DNA of 18,252 nt from JADGHX01 sp040255575 (lineage in GTDB: Bacteria; Pseudomonadota; Gammaproteobacteria; Steroidobacterales; Steroidobacteraceae): the NCBI GenBank assembly GCA_040255575.1, contig JBDZVF010000067.1, positions 1 through 18,252 of the forward strand. Direction: 5' to 3'. Below, in pieces: positions 6,857 through 13,160 of the stretch. A program made the translations under genes and the position numbers. Each line of letters begins with the position of its first letter. Within the stretch, counting starts at the first letter, position 1. The notes under the pieces were generated by a model. It was not told the DNA's origin and did not search any database. It saw nothing but the letters and a program-made list of their open reading frames with translations.

Positions 6857-6880
6857 GTCGCCGGCACCTGGGCCGGCGAC
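6857..6880 (-). promoter_or_regulatory. Leader hairpin of the pqqD-like mRNA
   Basis: GTCGCCGGC (6857-6865) and GCCGGCGAC (6872-6880) form a perfect 9-bp stem with a six-base loop. It lies between the predicted sigma-54 start site (near 6912) and the proposed ribosome site (6839-6844). In that model it is an untranslated leader structure. If translation began at 6900 it would instead be coding. Confidence 0.5.
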
Positions 6881-6922
6881 AGTCTGGTCTTGGCGCGCAT
6901 TTGCGCGTTCGACTCGTTTTTC

Positions 6923-6938
6923 TGCAAGGTCCGGGCCA
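6923..6938 (-). promoter_or_regulatory. Predicted sigma-54 (-24/-12) promoter of pqqD-like
   Basis: The minus strand reads TGGCCCGGACCTTGCA, against the sigma-54 pattern TGGCAC-N5-TTGCA. The essential GG and GC dinucleotides are exactly 10 bp apart and only one position of the -24 block differs. Transcription would begin near 6912, about 80 nt before the proposed GTG start. The adjacent gene encodes a sigma-54 activator, which strengthens the call. Confidence 0.7.
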
Positions 6939-7000
6939 GTCCTGAAACGCCCGTGAGGACGTTGCGCTCGTCAGTTGCGATGGCTGTCTCCCGCGGACGA

Positions 7001-7013
7001 GACACTTTGTGTC
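7001..7013. promoter_or_regulatory. Candidate activator binding site (UAS) upstream of pqqD-like
   Basis: GACAC-TTT-GTGTC is a perfect 13-bp dyad located 63-75 bp upstream of the -24 element, the usual distance for a sigma-54 activator site. A further GCGTCAC half lies just beyond. The GTGTCA half-site also occurs upstream of the porin promoter. Confidence 0.5.
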
Positions 7014-7066
7014 ACAGCATGCGTCACGAAGCTGTCCATGAGTCCTGTCCTGATACTGGTCTTTGC

Positions 7067-9088
7067 CTATGAGCCGCTTCGTGTCGGGATGCCGTGCGTC
7101 TTCATCTTCCGATACAGGGTGTTGCGGCTGACACCCAGATGCTCGGCGGCGTGCGTCATGTTGCCGCGGCATTTTTCGATGACCTTGAGCAGCGCCTGGC
7201 GCTCGGCCGCCTGCAGCGGATTCGCGCAGGTCTCGAGCGGCTCGACCTCCACCGGCCCCGGCACGCCCGGCGGCGGCATGATGCTCACCACGCCCGCGAT
7301 GGCCGACGGCGGCGGCTCACGAATTTCCCGCGGCAGGTCGATGACCCTCACCACGCCCCCCTCGCTGATGGCGAGCGCGGTGCGAATGACGTTGCGAAGC
7401 TCGCGGATATTGCCCGGCCAGGGATACGCGATGAGGCGCTGAAGCGCGTCGACCTCGATCGCCGCGGGCCGCCCGTTGCAGGTCTCGGCCGAGAGGGCGC
7501 GATGAATGACCCGCTCCCGATCCGCGCGGTCGGCCAGGCGGGGCAACTCGAGCGTGATGCCGTTGAGACGATAGTAGAGATCCTCGCGGAACTCGCCGCG
7601 CGAGATCATCTCGCGCAGGTTGCGGTGAGAGGCCGCGATCACGTGCAGATCCACCTTGACTGGCGTTTCGCTTCCGAGCGGAACGATCTCCTGCTCTTCG
7701 AGCACCCGAAGCAGGCGGGTCTGCAACGAAAGCGGCATGTCACCGATCTCGTCGAGGAACAGCGTGCCCCCGGAGGACTGCAGGATCTTGCCCTTCATGC
7801 CTTCCTTGCGGGCGCCGGTGAACGCGCCGGGCTTGTAGCCGAAGAGCTCGCTCTCGATGAGCGTTTCCGGAATGGCCGCGCAGTTCACCGCGACGAACGG
7901 CTCCGCGCTACGGCTACTCACTGCATGCATCGCGTGAGCGAACGCCTCCTTGCCGGAGCCGGTGGCGCCCTGGATCAGGACGGATACGCCCGAGTCCACG
8001 ATGCGACGCGCGCTGCGCACATTGCGGAGCATCTGCGGGTCTTCGCCGGCGAGGTCCTCTAAGGACAGCGCCGGTGGCTTGGGATTTGCCGGCATGTGCA
8101 CCACCTCCGGCGCCGAGCGTGGGCTCGACCGCGACTGCGACGGCGGACGGCGGCCCCCATGCAGGCTCGCGTAATAACCCTGACCCTTTCTCGGGTCACG
8201 CAACGGCGACAGCGACGCCCGCCTTAGGAGGTCGAGCGAGACGCCGTCGGCGTTATCCGTATCGAAGATCTCGGCGATCGGGCGGCCGACGAGCTCATAT
8301 CGATCGCGCGCTTCGAGAAGCTGCGCGGCGGTGTAATCCGCGCCGATGACCGTGCCATCTTCCGCGAGCGCCAGCGCACCGTCGTGAAAAAGATCCACGA
8401 GATCCGGGCGATTGTGGAAGCGGAGCACGGCATTGTGCTCGTGATGCCGCAGGAACAGGCACTTCTCGATGATGTGCGCGGAAAGGCGCACGAGCGCCAT
8501 CGTGTGTGTCTGGGTGCCGCGCGCGTCCTGCCCGCCGATGCACGACGCGTCGATCACCGCGATGAGCTCATCCACCGGGCCGCGAATGGGCACGCCGAAG
8601 CAGGTGAGCCCAATGTGGTGGGCATAGAAATGATCGTTGCGATGAACGGTGACGGGCCGGCGTTCGGCGAGGCACGTGCCCATGCCGTTGGTGCCGCGGC
8701 TGCGCTCGCTCCAATCCGCGCCCGGCACGAGACCGGCGCTGCGGAATACATCCTTCAGGGTCGGGTCGGCCTTTTCATAAAGGATGACGCCGCTTGCGTC
8801 CGTGAGCAGCAAGGCATAGCCCGAGCCTGAGATCTGATCGTAGAGACGATCGATCTCGGCGATTGCGATGGCAAGCAGGTCCGCGTACTGCTCGCGGCGC
8901 GTGGCGAGCGCGCGGGTATCGATGATGTGTGGCGCGTCGGGTCTTGCCGGATCCAGCCGATAGTCGTTGGCACACCGGATCCAGGAACGCGCGATGGTGC
9001 GGTCTGGCAGCTCTCGCCCCGGACGAGGCAGGCTGTGCACGATGCGCATGACGTCATCGGAATGACGGGTTCCTAATACGTTGTTCAT
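7067..9088 (-). CDS. Sigma-54-dependent activator, AcoR type (GAF-PAS-AAA+-Fis HTH)
   Basis: The 673-residue protein is a bacterial enhancer-binding protein. An N-terminal GAF-type sensor (about 70-215) contains ERSRGTNGMGTCLAE, the hallmark of AcoR-like acetoin or alcohol regulators. A PAS-like segment follows (about 225-290). The AAA+ domain has Walker A GATGSGKE (374-381, with Ala where Glu is common and Ser for Thr), the sigma-54 contact loop GAFTGA (421-426), Walker B GTLFLDE (441-447) and WPGNIREL (557-564). A Fis-type HTH (about 642-666, HAAEHLGVSRNTLYRKMK) ends the protein. No receiver domain is present, so a small ligand rather than phosphorylation is likely to control it. I chose ATG 9086-9088, preceded by GAGGGGA; an upstream ATG at 9142 lacks a ribosome site. 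Likely targets are the two sigma-54 promoters on either side. Confidence 0.94.
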   Translation of the reverse strand: MNNVLGTRHSDDVMRIVHSLPRPGRELPDRTIARSWIRCANDYRLDPARPDAPHIIDTRALATRREQYADLLAIAIAEIDRLYDQISGSGYALLLTDASGVILYEKADPTLKDVFRSAGLVPGADWSERSRGTNGMGTCLAERRPVTVHRNDHFYAHHIGLTCFGVPIRGPVDELIAVIDASCIGGQDARGTQTHTMALVRLSAHIIEKCLFLRHHEHNAVLRFHNRPDLVDLFHDGALALAEDGTVIGADYTAAQLLEARDRYELVGRPIAEIFDTDNADGVSLDLLRRASLSPLRDPRKGQGYYASLHGGRRPPSQSRSSPRSAPEVVHMPANPKPPALSLEDLAGEDPQMLRNVRSARRIVDSGVSVLIQGATGSGKEAFAHAMHAVSSRSAEPFVAVNCAAIPETLIESELFGYKPGAFTGARKEGMKGKILQSSGGTLFLDEIGDMPLSLQTRLLRVLEEQEIVPLGSETPVKVDLHVIAASHRNLREMISRGEFREDLYYRLNGITLELPRLADRADRERVIHRALSAETCNGRPAAIEVDALQRLIAYPWPGNIRELRNVIRTALAISEGGVVRVIDLPREIREPPPSAIAGVVSIMPPPGVPGPVEVEPLETCANPLQAAERQALLKVIEKCRGNMTHAAEHLGVSRNTLYRKMKTHGIPTRSGS

Positions 9089-9101
9089 TGGAGTCCCCTC
9101 A

Positions 9102-9119
9102 ACGACGATCCATCGTCGT
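9102..9119. promoter_or_regulatory. Inverted repeat in the activator 5' leader
   Basis: ACGACGAT-CC-ATCGTCGT is an 8-bp perfect inverted repeat lying 14 bp upstream of the activator start codon and next to its Shine-Dalgarno. It could be an autoregulatory operator or an mRNA hairpin that limits translation. Confidence 0.4.
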
Positions 9120-9338
9120 GCGGCTGCTACGCCTTTTTCCAATTAAGGCACCGGGGTCGCTCACGGGCCCGTCCTGCCAGCAGTGCACCAACTGTGCCAC
9201 GCCCCCGCATGACACTGTGGCGCTGGAAGGACACGTAGGGGTCCGCAAACCTTGCTCAGTACCCGCCTCTCAGGGCAGCGATGTTGAGCGCAGCTACTGT
9301 CTCCGTGCAACCCCCGTTTCGCGCGCTTTGCCCGGTGT

Positions 9339-9368
9339 CCGCCGGGCCCGGCACTTTAGGCCCGGCGG
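9339..9368. repeat. Perfect 10-bp inverted repeat in the intergenic region
   Basis: CCGCCGGGCC (9339-9348) and GGCCCGGCGG (9359-9368) flank the ten-base loop CGGCACTTTA. It is far from any gene end and has no T-run, so it is not an obvious terminator. It may be a dispersed palindromic repeat or the stem of an unannotated RNA. Confidence 0.6.
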
Positions 9369-9484
9369 TGCCGCGACGCCGGACGCCTTGGCAATAAACC
9401 CCGCGCGCGGCCGGTCCACTACGCCCCTTCGAGCCCCTGCCGCCGACCGTGGATTTCACGCAACGACCCAGTGCTGGGACATCT

Positions 9485-9514
9485 GTGTCAGACAGCGCGC
9501 GAGCCGCGTGACAC
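9485..9514. promoter_or_regulatory. Candidate activator binding site (UAS) upstream of the porin
   Basis: GTGTCA (9485-9490) and TGACAC (9509-9514) form an inverted pair 18 bp apart, 60-90 bp upstream of the porin -24 element. The same half-site occurs in the dyad at 7001-7013 at a comparable distance from the pqqD-like promoter. The wider spacing here means the true operator may differ. Confidence 0.42.
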
Positions 9515-9573
9515 CGTCTGCACAAAAGCACCTTTTTTGGCCCGTGCAGGCGCCTTTTCGCGCCCTTCCTCAC

Positions 9574-9589
9574 TGGCATGCACGTTGCA
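9574..9589 (+). promoter_or_regulatory. Predicted sigma-54 (-24/-12) promoter of the porin
   Basis: TGGCATGCACGTTGCA matches TGGCAC-N5-TTGCA at all but one fixed position, with GG and GC 10 bp apart. Transcription would begin near 9600, giving a leader of about 37 nt that contains the GAGGAAGG ribosome site of the porin. Confidence 0.78.
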
Positions 9590-9636
9590 ATTTCGCGTCC
9601 GCCGAAATGCGCCAATAAACCTCGAGGAAGGCACCC

Positions 9637-10863
9637 ATGACTCACACACGCATTGGCCTCACGGTTGCCGCATCCGTTGCGGCGATCATCGCGTCAACGG
9701 CGTCGCACGCGGTGGAGATCACTGCGGGTGACTGGAAATTTACCGCGAGCGGCAACGTTAACGCGCACTACATCGTCTCGAAATGCGATGACACACCGGG
9801 AGCCGTGGCGGGTGGGCTCGCCTGTACCGCGGCACCCGACGCGGAAGACACTTCTTCTTCGGTGAGCAATGGATTGCTGCCGGCGGCGCTCTCACTCAGC
9901 GCCTCCACGACGCAAGCCGGTTACGATCTGAACGTGACCTTCGGGTTGTATCCGGGCATCAGCACCAATGACGGCGGTAGCCCGAATCTGCAGAACAATC
10001 CGCCGGGCCTGAGCCCCAACACTGCGCTCGGAACCACCGGCCTCGATGTGCGCCAGGTGTATCTGACCTTCGGCAACGACCGCATGGGCACGGTGCTCGC
10101 CGGCCGGAACATCGGACTCTTCGGGCAGGATGCGATCCTGGGTGACATGACACTGCTCGGCGTGGGCGCCGGTGGCGGCGATCACGCGGCACCGGCCAAC
10201 ACCTCGCTCGGGTCGATCGGTCTCGGCTACATCTACACCGACTGGCTCGCGCAGATCGATTACACGACGCCCGACTTCAACGGCTTCAAGATCACGGTGG
10301 GTATCTTCGATCCCGTCGAGCCGCTCGGCCCGGCCTCTACGCCCAAAGCGGCACCCGGCTTTCACGGCAAGGCATCGTGGGGGAATGACACTCTCTATTT
10401 CTCCGCAAGCTTCCTGCAGCAGAAGCAGGAAGGCGTGACGAATGCGGGTGACTTCGACAGCCACGCGTTCGATGTGGGCGGCAAAGTGAAATTCGCTGGC
10501 GCGGAGTTTCTGGCCTACTACTACAACGGCAAGGGCGTAGGCACGACGGGCCTCTTCATCAACGCGAGCGACGGCCTGGGCCATGAACGCGACTCCGACG
10601 GCTTCCTCGCGCAGGTGACGTACACACTCAACAAGACGAAGCTCGGGCTCAACTACGGCGAGAGCAATCTCGACCTCGCGAGCGGCGAGCTGCCGGACCC
10701 GACACTCGTGAAGAAGAACAGCAAGTACACGCTCGGCGTGTACCAGAACATGACGGAGAACCTGATCCTGCTGGCCGAGTTCAGCGACATCAAGTCCGAG
10801 GCGCAGAACGGCGTGGAGAACAAGGCGAAAACGTTCAACGTGGGTGCCTTCCTGAAGTTCTGA
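9637..10863 (+). CDS. Outer-membrane porin (Gram-negative porin family)
   Basis: The 408-residue product begins with a signal peptide ending at SHA (residue 25; MTHTRIGLTVAASVAAIIAS...). It then shows alternating beta-strand sequence typical of 16-stranded porins: DWKFTASGNVNAHYIV, LDVRQVYLTFGN, GTVLAGRNIGLFG, and a final strand ending in Phe (FNVGAFLKF), needed for outer-membrane assembly. The RQVYLTFGNDRMGTVLAGR region is strongly porin-like. Two cysteines (C50, C63) in an early loop could form a disulfide. GAGGAAGG lies 5 bp before the ATG. It is divergent from the sigma-54 activator, has its own sigma-54 promoter and ends at a strong terminator, so it is probably an inducible single-gene unit for uptake of the activator's inducer or related substrate. 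The substrate itself is unknown. Confidence 0.92.
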   Translation: MTHTRIGLTVAASVAAIIASTASHAVEITAGDWKFTASGNVNAHYIVSKCDDTPGAVAGGLACTAAPDAEDTSSSVSNGLLPAALSLSASTTQAGYDLNVTFGLYPGISTNDGGSPNLQNNPPGLSPNTALGTTGLDVRQVYLTFGNDRMGTVLAGRNIGLFGQDAILGDMTLLGVGAGGGDHAAPANTSLGSIGLGYIYTDWLAQIDYTTPDFNGFKITVGIFDPVEPLGPASTPKAAPGFHGKASWGNDTLYFSASFLQQKQEGVTNAGDFDSHAFDVGGKVKFAGAEFLAYYYNGKGVGTTGLFINASDGLGHERDSDGFLAQVTYTLNKTKLGLNYGESNLDLASGELPDPTLVKKNSKYTLGVYQNMTENLILLAEFSDIKSEAQNGVENKAKTFNVGAFLKF

Positions 10864-10877
10864 TAACGCCCACGGGA

Positions 10878-10925
10878 AAGTCGCGACGCGAAAGGCTCCC
10901 CCCTCCGCGTCGCGACTTCTTTAAA
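10878..10925 (+). terminator. Intrinsic terminator after the porin
   Basis: AAGTCGCGACGCG (10878-10890) pairs perfectly with CGCGTCGCGACTT (10906-10918), a 13-bp stem around a 15-base loop. TCTTTAAA follows. It begins 14 bp after the porin stop. It sits only 10-17 bp before the trmB start, so trmB either uses a promoter overlapping it or depends on readthrough. Confidence 0.88.
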
Positions 10926-10934
10926 CTCGCGCGG

Positions 10935-11615
10935 GTGGAACATCCCAGAAGCATTCGCTCATTCGTCACCCGCGCCGGCCGCATCACCGAGGCGCAGCAG
11001 CGCGCGCTGGAAGAATCCTGGCCCCGCTACGGCGTGGAGTTCGACGGCACGAAGACGCTCGATCTCGACGCGTTGTTCGGTCGTCGCGCGCCGCGCGTCG
11101 TGGAGATCGGCTTTGGCAACGGCGAGAACCTCGCCGCACTGGCCGCCGCGCACCCGCAAGCCGACTACCTCGGCATCGAAGTGCATCGGGCTGGCGTGGG
11201 CCGGCTCATGCTCGCCGCGCAAGCGGCGCAACTCACCAACGTGCGCATCATCTGTCACGACGCGGTGGAAGTGCTCGAGCATCAGCTGCCACGCGAGTCA
11301 CTGGACGAGATGCTGATCCTGTTTCCCGATCCGTGGCACAAGAAGCGCCATCACAAGCGCCGGCTCATCCAGGCGCCTTTCGTCGAGCTCGCCGTGAGCC
11401 GGCTGAAGAGTGGCGGCCTGCTGCGCCTGGCGACGGACTGGGAACCGTACGCCGTGCAGATGCTGGAAGTGTTGAGTGCCAACCCGATGCTCGAAAACCT
11501 GTCCCCCGAGCGCGGCTATATCGAGAAACCGGCGGAACGCATCACCACGCGTTTCGAGAAGCGCGGTCAGCGTCTTGGGCACGGCGTGTGGGATCTCGCG
11601 TTTCGTCGCCAGTAA
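10935..11615 (+). CDS. trmB: tRNA (guanine-N7-)-methyltransferase
   Basis: TrmB methylates G46 at N7 in the tRNA variable loop using SAM. The 226-residue product shows the SAM motif VVEIGFGNGE (55-64), the acidic IEVHRAGVGRL segment (81-91), and the family signature LFPDPWHKKRHHKRRL (129-144) that binds tRNA and substrate. RSFVTRAGRITEAQQRALEESWPRYG at the N-terminus is also typical. The start is GTG 10935, with no clear Shine-Dalgarno, only 17 bp past the terminator stem of the porin. No better start is available downstream without losing conserved residues. It converges on marC with 6 bp between stop codons. Confidence 0.96.
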   Translation: MEHPRSIRSFVTRAGRITEAQQRALEESWPRYGVEFDGTKTLDLDALFGRRAPRVVEIGFGNGENLAALAAAHPQADYLGIEVHRAGVGRLMLAAQAAQLTNVRIICHDAVEVLEHQLPRESLDEMLILFPDPWHKKRHHKRRLIQAPFVELAVSRLKSGGLLRLATDWEPYAVQMLEVLSANPMLENLSPERGYIEKPAERITTRFEKRGQRLGHGVWDLAFRRQ

Positions 11616-11621
11616 TGCGGC

Positions 11622-12257
11622 TCAATTGCTGACGCCGAACACGGTGCGGATGCCGTCGATGAGGAACTGAACCGCCAATGCTCCGAGCACCACGCCCGCG
11701 AGCCGATTGGCGACGTTCGCACCGGTGACTCCGAGCAACCGCATGAGCGGCGTCGAGAGCCACATGGCGAGCAGCGTCAGCGCGAGCACCACCACCACTC
11801 CGGCGAGCAACCCGAAGAAGAGCAGCGGTTGTTGCCAGATGTGCACAGGACCGAACCACAACAGTATGGTTGCGAGCGCGCCCGGACCTGAAATGAACGG
11901 AAAGGCGAGCGGAAATACGGAAATGTCGGCTCGGCGCACGCTCTCCGCACGCTCGCTGCTCGAGGTGCGCGTGCCGGATTCGCGGGCAAATACCATTTCC
12001 AGCGCAATGAGAAACAGCAGGGTGCCACCGAAGATCCTGAAGGCATCGATGCTGATGCCCGCAACGCTCAGGAACGTTGCGCCACCCAGCGCGAAGAACA
12101 CGAGAATGAGGCCCGCGACGAGCACGGACTTGAGCGCCATCTTGTGTTTATAACTAACACTGGCACCTTCGGTGAGACTGCTGAACACCGGCAGCAGTGA
12201 CAGCGGTTCCACGACGACGAAGAAAACCACAAAGAACTTCAGCAGCTGATCGAGCAT
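11622..12257 (-). CDS. MarC-family integral membrane protein
   Basis: The 211-residue protein belongs to the MarC (UPF0056) family, with about six membrane segments: residues roughly 5-25, 43-63, 68-88, 118-138, 145-168 and 185-205. Family motifs include FVVVEPLSLLPVF near the start, FRIFGGTLLFLIALEM, and SVFPLAFPFISGPGALATIL. The basic and polar loop RESGTRTSSSERAES separates the halves. The family was once linked to multiple antibiotic resistance, but that role is not supported and the transported substrate is unknown. ATG 12257 is preceded by only a weak ribosome site. A promoter candidate lies at 12347-12374, leaving an 80-nt leader. Confidence 0.92.
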   Translation of the reverse strand: MLDQLLKFFVVFFVVVEPLSLLPVFSSLTEGASVSYKHKMALKSVLVAGLILVFFALGGATFLSVAGISIDAFRIFGGTLLFLIALEMVFARESGTRTSSSERAESVRRADISVFPLAFPFISGPGALATILLWFGPVHIWQQPLLFFGLLAGVVVVLALTLLAMWLSTPLMRLLGVTGANVANRLAGVVLGALAVQFLIDGIRTVFGVSN

Positions 12258-12346
12258 GATGCTCTGCGCGAGACCTTTCTTCTCTTCTTGAAATCGTCAC
12301 AGGTGAGGTGCAGCATCGAACGCGCTTCTCACTCGCAAGCACGGTC

Positions 12347-12374
12347 AGCATAACAGCACCGTCGCTCCTGTTAA
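12347..12374 (-). promoter_or_regulatory. Candidate sigma-70 promoter of marC
   Basis: On the minus strand TTAACA (12369-12374; five of six to consensus) and TATGCT (12347-12352; four of six) are 16 bp apart. Transcription would start near 12340. It lies in the divergent region shared with the small acidic protein gene. Confidence 0.45.
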
Positions 12375-12404
12375 TCCCAGATCTTGACGAGGGAGGTCGG
12401 CTTC

Positions 12405-12719
12405 ATGGTGGCTCCGCAACCGGGCATCGGGGATTGGTACCGTCAGAAGGAGGGCGGCGCCCTCTTCGAGGTCGTCGCCTTCGACGACGATGACGGCACC
12501 ATCGAGATCCAGTACTTCGACGGCACCGTCGAGGAGATGGATATCGACGACTGGGAGGCGCAGTGGGACGACGGCGCGCTCGAAAGTGCGGATCCGCCGG
12601 AAGACTGGAGCGGCTCGGTCGACGTGGAGCCCGATGATGATGGCCTGCGCGCCATCGATGGCGAGAGCGACCGCGATCTGCGTGCGAGTGGCCTCGACAG
12701 TATCGATCTGTTCGAGTAA
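12405..12719 (+). CDS. Small acidic protein, DUF6763-like
   Basis: The 104-residue protein opens with PGIGDWYRQKEGGALFEVVAFDDDDGTIEIQYFDGTVEEMDIDDW, a pattern I associate with the gammaproteobacterial DUF6763 group. PPEDWSG and a very acidic tail rich in Asp follow. The first half reads as a small beta-barrel-like fold in which GDWY..G..FEVVA..DDGTIEIQYFDG resembles Tudor or SH3-like strands. No catalytic residues, signal peptide or membrane segment are visible. ATG 12405 is chosen because GAGGGAGG lies 8 bp upstream; an upstream TTG at 12384 precedes that site. The function is unknown. It is divergent from marC and converges on the Rieske gene. Confidence 0.75.
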   Translation: MVAPQPGIGDWYRQKEGGALFEVVAFDDDDGTIEIQYFDGTVEEMDIDDWEAQWDDGALESADPPEDWSGSVDVEPDDDGLRAIDGESDRDLRASGLDSIDLFE

Positions 12720-12730
12720 CGCAGCGTCGG

Positions 12731-12765
12731 GTACTCAGCGTGCAGTACTCAGCGTCCTTACGCTG
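12731..12765. repeat. Short direct repeat and hairpin between convergent genes
   Basis: GTACTCAGCGT occurs twice (12731-12741 and 12745-12755). The second copy starts a hairpin CAGCGT-CCTT-ACGCTG (12750-12765). It lies between the acidic-protein stop and the Rieske stop. It may be a weak bidirectional terminator, although no T-run is present. Confidence 0.5.
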
Positions 12766-12779
12766 GTAGCGATCGCCCG

Positions 12780-13160
12780 CTAATAGCGGTCGGCGTAGGC
12801 TTCCGGGTCCACGCCTTCGGCGAGCATCACGTATCCCGCTTCGATCGTCAGCGGCACGCTCGTGAGCGACTGCCCGCCGCAAGGCCCTGCAATACAGAAG
12901 CCGGTCTGCCGATCGAAGAGCGCACCGTGCGAGGAGCACAGGATGAGCTCGCGCCCCGGCGTGAGGAACTGGTGCGGTTGCAGGTTCAGTGGATGGCCTG
13001 CGTGCGGGCAGCGATTCACGTAGCCCCACACGTTGTCGTCCGTGCGCACGACGAAGCCGCGTAACGGCCAATCGCCGCGACCCACCGTGAACGCGCGCGA
13101 GCCGGGATCGGCGATGTCGGACAAACGGCAGATCACCCGCTCGAGATCGATATCGCTCAC
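12780..13160 (-). CDS. Rieske [2Fe-2S] ferredoxin-like protein
   Basis: The 126-residue protein is a single Rieske domain with cluster ligands C51 and H53 (RCPHAGHPLN) and C75 and H78 (CSSHGALFD), that is C-x-H-x21-C-x2-H. The NVWGYVNRCPH strand before them and the DRQTGFCIAGPC turn are typical. There is no membrane anchor or oxygenase domain, so it is a soluble electron-transfer or ferredoxin-like component. The start is GTG 13158-13160, overlapping the ampG stop codon in a GTGA arrangement, which indicates translational coupling. Its partner enzyme is not in the window. The neighbours (exonuclease III, AmpG) do not suggest an oxygenase pathway, so its job is unknown. Confidence 0.9.
   Translation of the reverse strand: MSDIDLERVICRLSDIADPGSRAFTVGRGDWPLRGFVVRTDDNVWGYVNRCPHAGHPLNLQPHQFLTPGRELILCSSHGALFDRQTGFCIAGPCGGQSLTSVPLTIEAGYVMLAEGVDPEAYADRY

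Larger units (their letters stand above)
9089..9636. promoter_or_regulatory. Divergent regulatory region between activator and porin
   Basis: This 548-bp stretch has no credible gene. It holds an inverted repeat in the activator leader (9102-9119), a 10-bp perfect hairpin mid-way (9339-9368), paired GTGTCA/TGACAC elements (9485-9514) and a sigma-54 promoter for the porin (9574-9589). An isolated TGACAC also occurs at 9210-9215. I could not place a confident promoter for the activator itself; the A+T-rich CCTTAATTGG on the minus strand near 9140-9149 is the best -10 region. Confidence 0.6.

Noticed and set aside
7094..8062. 322-residue plus-strand frame opposite the sigma-54 activator
   Set aside because: Antisense to AAA+ motifs, composition His/Arg-rich and unprotein-like.
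9143..9636. PqqA-type precursor peptide in the intergenic region
   Set aside because: I searched by eye for the Glu-xxx-Tyr core on both strands and found none. Tiny genes can be missed this way.
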